A DNA stretch of 33,095 bases from Candidatus Caldatribacterium saccharofermentans OP9-77CS (GTDB taxonomy: Bacteria; Atribacterota; Atribacteria; Atribacterales; Caldatribacteriaceae): NCBI GenBank assembly GCA_000347575.1, contig APCU01000006.1, forward strand, positions 3,925-37,019, in the 5' to 3' direction. A model generated the notes under the pieces. That model was given only the letters and a program-made list of their open reading frames with translations. It searched no databases and was not told where the DNA came from. A program made the translations under genes and the position numbers. Shown here piece by piece: positions 16,376 through 24,268 of the stretch (position 1 is its first letter; the number at the start of each line of letters is the position of its first letter).

Positions 16376-17373
16376 TCACTCTCCTGGAACCCAAGGCAGA
16401 GACGAAGCCTTGAGGCTGCCTCTTCAGGAGGCAGGACGTTAATGGAAAACCCGCTTCCCCACTCAAATCCTGCTACCCGGGGAAAGCTCGGCAAAATCTC
16501 AAAGTGCCAATGGTAACCCTGATATTCTTCACTCCTGGCATGGTACGGTACACTGTGGAGAACGAAATTAAAAGCGGACCCACCTGAGCACTCCCGAACA
16601 CCCCAGAGGACTCTGCGCAGAGTCTGAGCCAGGTCTTCAAGACGTGTTTCCTCCAAGAAAGTAGCACTGTGAGACACCGGGAGCACCACAACCTCAAAGG
16701 GGAGGCGAGCAGCATAGGGAACCAGAGCAACAAAATGCTTGCTTTCAAAAACGACTCGGGTAAACTTCTTTCTCTCCTGTTCAAGGAGCGCACAGAAGAG
16801 ACATTTCCCCCGCTGCGAGTAGAACGCTCTTGCACTCTGGAGTTCCGCGCAAACGGCCTGGGGAATGACAGGCGTAGCGACAAACTGGGAGTGAGCATGG
16901 CTCATGGAAGCCCCGGCCTCCACACCCTGGTTTTTGAAAATCAAACCGTACTGGAGCTCCTTCTCGCCCGAGAAATACCGCAATCGCTCCCTGTACGTCA
17001 TCAGCACCTTGACAATTTGTTCCTCAGGGAGCTCTGAGAAATCCACAGCATGATGGGGAGTTTCAACGATGACTTCATGCACTCCAAAGCCGCTCATCGC
17101 CTGGTGAAATTCATCTTCCATACTCCAGAAAGGGATATCCCTCTGGAGTGCGGGGTACTTGTTCGGAAAAACCCGAACAAACCATCCCGGCTGGTTCTCC
17201 GCGGTTCCGTCACGACGAATGCTGAACACCTCAGGAGGGGTCATGGTCTCCATGCCCTCACAGAAGGGACACTGAGTCCCTTCTCCCTCCCCAAATTCAT
17301 ATGGACGACCTGCACGCTCCGGAGCCACAATGGTCCAGCGTTCAGTAAAGGGGTCCTTCCGCCACTCCGACAT
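16372..17373 (-). CDS. galT: GalT-like hexose-1-phosphate nucleotidyltransferase (GalT or ADP-glucose phosphorylase)
   Basis: A 333-residue member of the GalT branch of the HIT superfamily. The nucleophile region is [13 protein letters not shown] (156-168), with His161 as the candidate nucleophile in H-x-H-x-Q. Zinc-type Cys pairs occur at CPFC (35-38) and CLFC (191-194). The second half repeats the fold and ends with YHWHFEILP. True Leloir GalT usually has HPHGQ. The HAHSQ form and overall length resemble the GalT-like proteins that include plant ADP-glucose phosphorylase. No galK or galE is nearby, whereas a glgC paralogue overlaps its stop codon, so an ADP-glucose or glucose-1-phosphate substrate deserves equal weight. 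The ATG at 17373 is eight bases after the M42 stop. Confidence 0.85.
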   Translation of the reverse strand: MSEWRKDPFTERWTIVAPERAGRPYEFGEGEGTQCPFCEGMETMTPPEVFSIRRDGTAENQPGWFVRVFPNKYPALQRDIPFWSMEDEFHQAMSGFGVHEVIVETPHHAVDFSELPEEQIVKVLMTYRERLRYFSGEKELQYGLIFKNQGVEAGASMSHAHSQFVATPVIPQAVCAELQSARAFYSQRGKCLFCALLEQERKKFTRVVFESKHFVALVPYAARLPFEVVVLPVSHSATFLEETRLEDLAQTLRRVLWGVRECSGGSAFNFVLHSVPYHARSEEYQGYHWHFEILPSFPRVAGFEWGSGFSINVLPPEEAASRLRLCLGFQESE

Positions 17374-17381
17374 AGGGAATT

Positions 17382-18440
17382 TCAGGGAATCCAGTCCTCG
17401 TCTCCACTCAGGCTTTCAAGGAAAAGCACAAGCAACTGTACGGCATTTTCCACGTCTTCAGTGTCAATGACCTCCGAAGGAGTATGCATGTACCGGTTAG
17501 GTATGCCGATGAGTCCCGTCACCACACCTTCTCTAGTCACCTGGATGGCGTTGGCGTCCGTCCCTGTTGCCCTGGATTCTGCCTGAACCTGATAGGGAAT
17601 CCCATGGGTTCTGGCAATGTCCACAAACCGCTGGAACACCTTGGGGTTGATATTGGGTCCCCGGGCAATGACCGGACCTTTCCCTAAGGCTATGTCGCCG
17701 ACTTTTCGCTTATCTACATCCGGACAATCGGAGGCAAACGTCACATCAATGGCAATGCCTACATGAGGCGCAATACCAAAGGCACTCGTCCGCGCTCCTC
17801 GAAGACCGAGCTCTTCCTGAACGGTACTCACCCCATATACGGCGCAGCAGAGTTTTTCCCGGTTTACCCGGCGGAGCGTCTCCGCCACAACAAACACTCC
17901 CACCTTGTCGTCAAAACCCTTCCCTGCCACCCTCGTCCCGAAAAGGGGTCGAAAGCCCACGTCAAAGGTAATTGGGTCTCCAATGCTCACAAGTTTGAGG
18001 GCTTCTTCCTTGGTCTTCACCCCGATGTCAATCCACTGTTCCTCGATTTTCACCACCTTCTGGCGGTCCTTTTCCTCCATGAGGTGAATCGGCTTTTTCC
18101 CCACTACACCGGGAACAGGACCGGAACCCGTATGGATGAGCACCCTGGTTCCTGCAGTGACGTGAGGATCCACACCGCCTACGGCCGAAAAATAGATATA
18201 CCCCTGGTCGTTCACGTACTCCACCATAAGACCTACTTCATCACAGTGTCCGGCAAGCATCACCCGGGGGGTTCTGTCAGGGTGGATAACCCCAAAGGCA
18301 TTACCATGAACGTCTTTATACGTTCTATCGACCCTGTCCTGAATGCGCTCCAGAAAAATCCTTTGCACTTCCTCCTCAAAACCAGAAGGACTGGGGGTGG
18401 AAATGAGTTTTCGCAGGAAATCCAGGCTATCCGAGTCCAT
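17382..18440 (-). CDS. M42-family metallo-aminopeptidase
   Basis: A 352-residue dinuclear metallopeptidase of the M42 family (TET or deblocking aminopeptidase, sometimes annotated endoglucanase M). The metal and catalytic set is complete: His65 and Asp67 in GHCDEVG, Asp177/Asp178 in GFDDKVG, Glu209-Glu210 in STVQEELG, Asp232 in AIDVTFASD and His319 in YMHTPSEV. The usual motif HxDEIG has Cys at the middle position. Such enzymes form dodecameric shells that finish the degradation of peptides released by proteases. Lon, the likely peptide source, is the gene directly upstream and overlaps by 14 bases. The ATG at 18440 has an AGGGGG ribosome site. Confidence 0.92.
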   Translation of the reverse strand: MDSDSLDFLRKLISTPSPSGFEEEVQRIFLERIQDRVDRTYKDVHGNAFGVIHPDRTPRVMLAGHCDEVGLMVEYVNDQGYIYFSAVGGVDPHVTAGTRVLIHTGSGPVPGVVGKKPIHLMEEKDRQKVVKIEEQWIDIGVKTKEEALKLVSIGDPITFDVGFRPLFGTRVAGKGFDDKVGVFVVAETLRRVNREKLCCAVYGVSTVQEELGLRGARTSAFGIAPHVGIAIDVTFASDCPDVDKRKVGDIALGKGPVIARGPNINPKVFQRFVDIARTHGIPYQVQAESRATGTDANAIQVTREGVVTGLIGIPNRYMHTPSEVIDTEDVENAVQLLVLFLESLSGDEDWIP

Positions 18441-20883
18441 TGGTATTCCCCCTTTCAAGGGATATTTCCTCAAGGCTTCTGCCAAAAGCCAGCGCCAGGG
18501 CTTCATCAAGGGTTTCCACGAAGTGGAATTGCAATTCCCGCCTGACCTCCTCGGGAACCTCTTCGAGGTCTTTCTCGTTCTCCTTGGGGAGAATCACCGT
18601 CCCAATGCCTGCCCGGTATGCAGCCAGGACCTTTTCCTTAATTCCTCCTACAGGGAGAACCCGCCCTGTGAGCGTGACTTCTCCAGTCATGGCCAATCCC
18701 TGACAGGGAGGAGTTTTCGTCAGTGCAGAAACCAGAGAAACCGCCATGGTGACGCCGGCAGATGGTCCATCTTTGGGGATTGCCCCTGCGGGAACGTGAA
18801 TGTGAATGTCTTTCTTTTCGTAGAAGTCTTCGGGAATATGCCACTCCCTCGAACGCTCCCGAACACACGAGAGCACAATGCGGGCCGATTCCTGCATGAT
18901 TTTCCCCATGTTTCCAGTAAGGATGAGATTTCCCTTCCCCGGGAGGGCAACCGTTTCCACAAAAAGGACCTCTCCGCCAACCTCGGTCCACGCAAGACCC
19001 ACAGCCACGCCTACCCTTCCCTGAGGAGAGAACATGTCCCGGGAGTACCGCCGAGGTCCGAGGAATTCCCTAAGAAGCGGGATATCAACCACAAAGGGAC
19101 CCTGTTCCCCCGAGGCTATGCGTTTGGCCACCTTCCGGCACACCGAGGCAATGTTTCGCTCAAGCTGCCGCACCCCTGCCTCCCGTGTGTACTCCCGGAC
19201 AATGGTGAGGATGGTCTCGTCAGGGATATGCAACAGGTCCTCCGGAATACCGTTCTCCCGGCACTGTTTCGGGACAAGGTAGCGCTTGGCAATCACCAGT
19301 TTGTCCTGGTCCGTGTACCCCGAGAGGAAAATCAGCTCCATCCGGTCAAGGAGGGCCGGAGGAATGGTATCGACCACGTTGGCCGTGGCAATGAAAAGAA
19401 CCCGGGAGAGGTTGAAGGGAACTCCAAGGTAATGGTCCACAAAGGCCTCATTCTGTTCAGGGTCAAGAACCTCAAGGAGCGCCGCTGCTGGATCCCCCCG
19501 AAAATCCACACCAATCTTGTCAATCTCATCGAGCATGAACACGGGGTTGTTCGTTCCTGCCCTGCGGAGACCCTGAATGATTCTCCCCGGCATTGCCCCA
19601 ACGTAGGTACGCCGATGTCCCCGAATCTCGGCTTCATCCCGAACACCACCAAGGGAAATCCGTACGAACCTCCGCCCCAGGGACCGGGCAATGGACTTCC
19701 CAAGCGAAGTCTTCCCCACTCCAGGAGGACCCACAAAGCAGAGAATCGGACCCTTGAGGTCTTTCTTCAGCTGACACACGGCGAGGTACTCAAGGATGCG
19801 CTCCTTGACCTTCTCAAGGTCATGGTGGTCCTCGTCGAGGATTTTCCGAGCAAGTTCCACGTCAAGGGTGTCCTCGGTGCTCTTATTCCAGGGAAGTTCA
19901 AGAATCCAGTCGATGTAGTTCCGAATAACCGGGTACTCGGGGGAGGTGGTGGGGATATGCGAGAGACGGTCAAGCTCTTTTTCCACCTCCTCCTCCACTT
20001 CCGGAGCAAGGCCCAAAGCTTTGATTTTTTCCCTGAGCCGAGTAATCTCGCTTCCCCGTTCATCGAGTTCTCCAAGCTCCCGCTGGATGGCCTTGAGCTG
20101 CTCCCGCAGGAAATACTCCCGCTGGGTCTTGGCCATCTCCTTCTGAATCTGAGCCTGAATTTTGCTCCCTATCTGGAGGATTTCGAGCTCCCGTGTCAGG
20201 TAGTAGGTGACCTTCTTCAACTTCTCCACAAGGTCGAAAGAGGCAAGAACATCCTGTTTCCCAGCAACATCGAGGTTCAGGTTAAAAGCCACAAAATGAG
20301 CAAGGCGCGCGGGTTCCTTGATGTTCATCGCTGCCACAAAGGCCTCTTTAGGCAGATACGGCGCAAGTTCAACAACCTTCTGGAAAAGGCTAAGAATATT
20401 GCGCTTCAGCGCCTCCACTTCGTCTGTGCGGATTTCCTCGGTGCGGACGATCTCAATACGGGCAACAGGGTACGGTTCCCACCGTACCCACTCCTTGACC
20501 ACAAACGTTGCCAGCCCAAAAACGAGAATCTGAACTGCCTCTTCGGGGAGCCGAAGCATGCGGGAGATTCTCCCCACGACCCCGACCTTGTAAAGGTCCT
20601 GTGGTTCAAGAGGTCTGTCCCCCGGTTTCTCCCGAAGGGCAATGACACCGATGATTTTATCTTTGAGAACCGCTTCGTGGACAAGGCGAACCCAAGTCTC
20701 CCCCTGAACCACCCAGGGGAAGGCAATTTCCGGGAAAAGCACGTTGTCCTCAAGGGGAAGGACAGGAATTTCCTCAGGAAATTCCCAGTCTCGCTTTTCG
20801 GAAGACGGCAGCATTCGTTCCAGAAGTTCTACTGGCTTCTCTTCCTCAAAAAGCGCAGGCCATTCCTCCGACCACATACTCAT
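18427..20883 (-). CDS. lon: ATP-dependent protease Lon
   Basis: An 818-residue LonA-type protease. It has an N-terminal LAN domain (about 38-235), a coiled-coil segment (240-310), an AAA+ module with Walker A GPPGVGKT (385-392) and Walker B FMLDEID (449-455), and a C-terminal protease domain with the Ser-Lys dyad: Ser708 in PKDGPSAG and Lys751 in GGIKEKVLAA, 43 residues apart as in E. coli. No transmembrane insert is present, so it is not LonB. It degrades misfolded and short-lived regulatory proteins. It is encoded between a small heat-shock protein and an M42 peptidase, which forms a hold-degrade-trim set. The start overlaps the hsp20 stop by ATGA. I found no HAIR-like site in front of it. 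Confidence 0.96.
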   Translation of the reverse strand: MSMWSEEWPALFEEEKPVELLERMLPSSEKRDWEFPEEIPVLPLEDNVLFPEIAFPWVVQGETWVRLVHEAVLKDKIIGVIALREKPGDRPLEPQDLYKVGVVGRISRMLRLPEEAVQILVFGLATFVVKEWVRWEPYPVARIEIVRTEEIRTDEVEALKRNILSLFQKVVELAPYLPKEAFVAAMNIKEPARLAHFVAFNLNLDVAGKQDVLASFDLVEKLKKVTYYLTRELEILQIGSKIQAQIQKEMAKTQREYFLREQLKAIQRELGELDERGSEITRLREKIKALGLAPEVEEEVEKELDRLSHIPTTSPEYPVIRNYIDWILELPWNKSTEDTLDVELARKILDEDHHDLEKVKERILEYLAVCQLKKDLKGPILCFVGPPGVGKTSLGKSIARSLGRRFVRISLGGVRDEAEIRGHRRTYVGAMPGRIIQGLRRAGTNNPVFMLDEIDKIGVDFRGDPAAALLEVLDPEQNEAFVDHYLGVPFNLSRVLFIATANVVDTIPPALLDRMELIFLSGYTDQDKLVIAKRYLVPKQCRENGIPEDLLHIPDETILTIVREYTREAGVRQLERNIASVCRKVAKRIASGEQGPFVVDIPLLREFLGPRRYSRDMFSPQGRVGVAVGLAWTEVGGEVLFVETVALPGKGNLILTGNMGKIMQESARIVLSCVRERSREWHIPEDFYEKKDIHIHVPAGAIPKDGPSAGVTMAVSLVSALTKTPPCQGLAMTGEVTLTGRVLPVGGIKEKVLAAYRAGIGTVILPKENEKDLEEVPEEVRRELQFHFVETLDEALALAFGRSLEEISLERGNTNGLG

Positions 20884-21323
20884 GCCCCCTCATCAATTGG
20901 CACTTGTCGCTCCCAGACGCACTTTTTGGGGCACTCAATGACCAGAAACCCATTCCGGTATTTTGCCCGCACTGCCGTATCCTCGATGTCCTCCTCAAAC
21001 TCAATTTCCCGGTAAAAAGGACCAAAATGGATTTCCATGAGATAGTAATCCCGCTTCGGCGGAGAGGGAATCTCTTGGCGCTCTCCCCGAACCACAAGTT
21101 TTCTCCCCTGGACAAAGATTTCTATCTCTTTTGGATCCACCCCAGCAAGTTCCACCACAACAAAAAAGGCAACATCGGTCTCAAAAACGTCACAGGCGGG
21201 GACCCAGGGTTCTTCAGCAAAAGGAGCAAAACTTGGCCTTTTGCCAGCAAGATGCTCCACAAACTTTTGCATTTCCCACTGCATGGAGAAGAACTCTTCC
21301 CAGAGAGAATCAAACTGCCCCAT
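20880..21323 (-). CDS. hsp20: Second, divergent Hsp20-family protein coupled to lon
   Basis: A 147-residue alpha-crystallin protein. The core domain covers about residues 38-137, with VVVELAGVDPKEIEIFVQGRK and YRNGFLVIECPK; the C-terminal tail carries VPI, a possible I/V-x-I/V motif. It is distant from the first Hsp20 (5830-6258) and has an aromatic, acidic N-terminal arm (FDSLWEEFF). I start it at the ATG at 21323 because GGAGGAGG lies five bases upstream. An ATG at 21335, overlapping the previous stop, and a TTG before it are alternatives. Its place directly before lon suggests that it hands bound clients to Lon. The tight packing gives it no promoter of its own. Confidence 0.88.
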   Translation of the reverse strand: MGQFDSLWEEFFSMQWEMQKFVEHLAGKRPSFAPFAEEPWVPACDVFETDVAFFVVVELAGVDPKEIEIFVQGRKLVVRGERQEIPSPPKRDYYLMEIHFGPFYREIEFEEDIEDTAVRAKYRNGFLVIECPKKCVWERQVPIDEGA

Positions 21324-21334
21324 AGCCTCCTCCA

Positions 21335-22861
21335 TCAAAAAACCACCAAAATGCGCTGGAGAGCGTACCTCGCTCCGCGAACCGCCGGCTCAAATTCAAT
21401 CCGAACAGTGTTCTTCCCCAGCTCAAGAAACGGGGCCAGGGAAACAATCTGAACTTCCAGAGGACCACCCCTGCCTCTTTGTACTTCTCCAGCAAAGCCT
21501 AACTTCCCGTTCACATACACCCTGAGGGTACCCCTGTCCTCTGCCCTTCCCCACAGACACAGCGCTCCCTCCTGAAGAGGCTGGGAGAGGAAAAACATTC
21601 CCTCGATAAAACCACCTGCAGCCAAAAGCAGAGAGAATACAGGATTTGGAGAAAACCCCTTCCCAATGTCTCCCTGATACACAAGGTCCTCAAGGTTCGT
21701 TTTCACCTTGCCGTTACTCACATCGAGGAAATAGAAACCCTCTCCCAGATAGACGCCCGCTCCACTTACCGTCCCGCTCGCATATCCCTGGGAGGCAGAG
21801 AACCTCGCTGTTCCGTCGAAGAACACCTGAACTTCTACGCTCTCTTGCGTCTCCACCCAGGGAGCGAAAAAGCGATTCCTCGCCCTCCCTGAAGCACCTG
21901 TCACCGTCTCGCTCTGCTCGAAGCTCCCCACATTCACCCTCCAGCGAATGGTCTCCCCATCAAGGGGTTTCCCCCGAACATCCTGAAGGACGGCCACAAA
22001 ATCAATAACTTCGCCTGAGCTCAGGTGGAAAACCTTCGGCGACAGCTCAAGGACGGTGAGCACGCGCTCTGCCCTCACGATGAAGCGCACTTCTTCAAGG
22101 GACGATCCGTACACCATATCTCCGTCAAAACTTGCCCGAATCGTGACCTCCTGGTCCTCCAGGGACGCAGGAGCAGTATACCATACTTCTGAAAATCCCG
22201 ACGTGTTCGTAAAGGTCTGGTATCTCTCGAGCTTTCCTGCACTGACCTCCCACTGGATACGACGATTCACCAGCGCGTTGCCCACCTCATCCCCAAGGAA
22301 CACCCGGAGTCTCACCCTTGCTCCCGGAGCCACTTCCTGGGGAACCCGGTCAAAGCGGAGAAACGATGGCGCAAGGACACGCTCTTTTGTCACGGTAATG
22401 GCACAGTGCTGCACATGAATGTCTTCTCCAAGGAGCGATCGCAGTTTCGTCGGTCGCCGCATGGCTTCAACAAGGAGCCGATCCGGTATCCTCCTCGGGG
22501 TTAACACCATCAAGAATCGTTCTGTCCCCTCAGGACCCGTAACCGTTCCGAAAATCCTTTCCGAAGACCCCGCAACGAAAAATTCGTTGTTCCTCAGGAT
22601 ACGTGCCTCCCCTTGAGGACTATAGTCGAAAACACTCACGTACCCATCCCTCTCGCTGGCAAGAGAAAGGACAATCGAGTCCCCGGGCCTATAGAGACCA
22701 AAATTCCCCCGGTCAGGCTCTATGCTCACAAAAGGAGAGGTTTCAATTCGGGGGATTTCTTCGAGTTCTGAGGGCGCAACTGCAAAAGTGAATGGTTCCC
22801 CCCAGGCAAAAGCCCAACCCAAAAGCCCCAGAAACAGTACAAGACATCCCCAGTACCGCAT
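21335..22861 (-). CDS. Secreted multidomain protein: DUF4384-like plus two Ig-like domains
   Basis: A 508-residue exported protein of unknown function. A signal peptide (1-20, LVLFLGLLGWAFAWG) leads into a DUF4384-like beta domain (about 42-150, FGLYRPGDSIVLSLASERDGYVSVF) that ends in a loop with LLVEAMRRP. Two invasin/Big_1-type Ig-like domains follow (about 165-265 and 268-365), each with a VxPG/LSSGE-type first strand and an alanine- or glycine-rich G strand. A C-terminal beta-rich, carbohydrate-binding-like region (370-508) holds LRVYVNGKLGFAGEV. There is no sortase, S-layer or membrane anchor, so it is probably periplasmic or loosely surface-bound. The ATG at 22861 has GGAGGG ten bases upstream and lies three bases after the glgC stop. 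Linkage to heat-shock and glycogen genes is unexplained. Confidence 0.8.
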   Translation of the reverse strand: MRYWGCLVLFLGLLGWAFAWGEPFTFAVAPSELEEIPRIETSPFVSIEPDRGNFGLYRPGDSIVLSLASERDGYVSVFDYSPQGEARILRNNEFFVAGSSERIFGTVTGPEGTERFLMVLTPRRIPDRLLVEAMRRPTKLRSLLGEDIHVQHCAITVTKERVLAPSFLRFDRVPQEVAPGARVRLRVFLGDEVGNALVNRRIQWEVSAGKLERYQTFTNTSGFSEVWYTAPASLEDQEVTIRASFDGDMVYGSSLEEVRFIVRAERVLTVLELSPKVFHLSSGEVIDFVAVLQDVRGKPLDGETIRWRVNVGSFEQSETVTGASGRARNRFFAPWVETQESVEVQVFFDGTARFSASQGYASGTVSGAGVYLGEGFYFLDVSNGKVKTNLEDLVYQGDIGKGFSPNPVFSLLLAAGGFIEGMFFLSQPLQEGALCLWGRAEDRGTLRVYVNGKLGFAGEVQRGRGGPLEVQIVSLAPFLELGKNTVRIEFEPAVRGARYALQRILVVF

Positions 22862-22864
22862 GTT

Positions 22865-24144
22865 TCAATTCCCTCCGGATTCCCTTTCAATACTCTCTCC
22901 ACTTGGCACCAGAGTGTCCCGGAAATCCTCGTAATCGAGATCAGGACCGATGCGACAGTTCCTGCCAATGAGAACTCCCGGAGGAATTCTTGTATTCTTC
23001 CCCACCACCGTGAGGCCGCTCTGGAGCATGTCGGGAAACCTTCGGTTTGGTGTCCAGTCCTCCCCATAGCCCACAACAGCTCTCTCTCCCACAACGATCG
23101 CCTTGTCCAGAATAGCCCGGTGCACCACTGCCCCCTCCTCAACCACCGTATCGCTCATAACCACTGAATCACAGACCACCGCACCCTTTTTGACCCAAAC
23201 ACCGCTGAAGAGCACCGAGTTGACAACCCTTCCCTCCACGATGGTGCCGCTTCCCAGGATACTCCGCTCCACCGATGCATTGGCACCCAGTTTCACCGGG
23301 GGTCTGTCCTCAACGGGGGTGTAAATCGGCCAGCGTTCATCGTAAAGGTCCAGGGGGGGAGGACTCTCAAGGAGCTCCATATTTGCCTTCCAGTACGCGT
23401 CAAGGGTACCCACATCTTTCCAGTACCCCTCAAAGGGGAAGGCGAAAACCCTCCGCGTTCGCACCATACGGGGGATAACGTCTCTTCCAAAATCAAAGGA
23501 AGTTCCCTCTCTCCTGGCCTCGTACTCGACTTCTTCTTCAAGGACCTCAAGGGTAAAGACATAGATACCCATGTTGACGAGGTTGCTCCTGGGGTACCTC
23601 GGTTTCTCCTCGAAATCGACAATTCTTCCCTCTTCATCAGCGATGAGAACCCCAAAGCGATGGGCTTCTTCCCACGGCACGGCAATAACCGAAATCGTGA
23701 GATCCGCCTGCTTCTCCATATGGAAGCGAAGGAGCGGCCGGTAGTCCATCTTGTAAATGTGATCTCCGGAAAGAATGAGGACGAGTTGTGGCTTTTTCTC
23801 CCGTAAGAAGTCCAGATTCTGATAGATGGCGTCAGCAGTCCCACGATACCAGTCTGTCGCTGCATCGCTGATGTACGGCTGGAGGAGGAATATCCCTCCC
23901 TCCATACGGTCCAGATTCCAGGGCTTCCCAATTCGGATGTGTCATGGAGGGACCGGGGATTGTACTGGGTGAGTACCCCCACACAGTAGATACCAGAGTG
24001 TACACAGTTGCTCAAACAGAAATCAATGATGCGGTACTTTCCTCCGAAAGGGACCGCAGGCTTGGCCCGTTTGGCTGAGAGGATATCGAGCCTCCTTCCC
24101 TCACCTCCGGCAAGAATCATGGCCACAACGTCCCTCTTGTACAT
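22865..24144 (-). pseudogene. glgC: Glucose-1-phosphate adenylyltransferase GlgC, interrupted by a one-base deletion
   Basis: A canonical GlgC reading frame broken once. Codons from the ATG at 24144 ([19 protein letters not shown], then [18 protein letters not shown]) run to a His-Asp pair near 23941, after which the frame changes. The rest continues from about 23940 to the stop at 22865 with [22 protein letters not shown] and the beta-helix C-terminus. Adding one base to the GG/CC at about 23941 restores [18 protein letters not shown] and a full 426-residue enzyme. All conserved residues checked are intact, including Lys at the E. coli Lys39 position, so the break is recent or a sequencing error. 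If functional it would make ADP-glucose for glycogen. The start has a GAGGAG site and lies over the end of the GH57 gene. Confidence 0.85.
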
Positions 24145-24268
24145 TGCTCCTCACTCCCACGGCCTGCGTGCAAAAGACCCCGTACCTCCTCGAGAAGGCC
24201 AAGGAAATACGCGACAAAAACACGCTTTTGTGGAGAGGGGTGGTCCTCCCCAACGCCACCAGAACCAG
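24117..24268 (-). other. Out-of-frame C-terminal remnant of the GH57 gene
   Basis: After the in-frame GH57 stop at 24269, the next 150 bases still encode GH57-like sequence, but in two other frames. One frame, beginning just before the stop, reads EGSDWFWWRWG; the next reads EDHPSPQKRVFVAYFLGLLEEVRG and then GSEEQ, ending at a TGA (24117-24119) inside glgC. The EGSDWFWW...EDH block is the conserved late motif of GH57 enzymes. Removing one base near 24279-24280 and one near 24248-24251 gives a continuous product. This is either a cluster of sequencing indels or early decay. Confidence 0.7.

Noticed and set aside
18343-21015. Long plus-strand open frame of 890 codons antisense to lon
   Set aside because: It mirrors the lon, M42 and hsp20 coding frames, has Lys/Arg/Pro/His-rich composition without any recognisable domain, and no ribosome site or promoter. 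Codon bias of the minus-strand genes keeps this frame free of stops.
21324-21400. HAIR-like HspR site before the second hsp20
   Set aside because: I found no CTTG...CAAG inverted repeat with 12-13 base spacing there, and there is no room for a promoter outside the upstream coding region.
24145-24268. Leader or regulatory RNA between the GH57 and glgC genes
   Set aside because: The stretch is explained by out-of-frame GH57 coding sequence with conserved residues, and it has no promoter or terminator structure.
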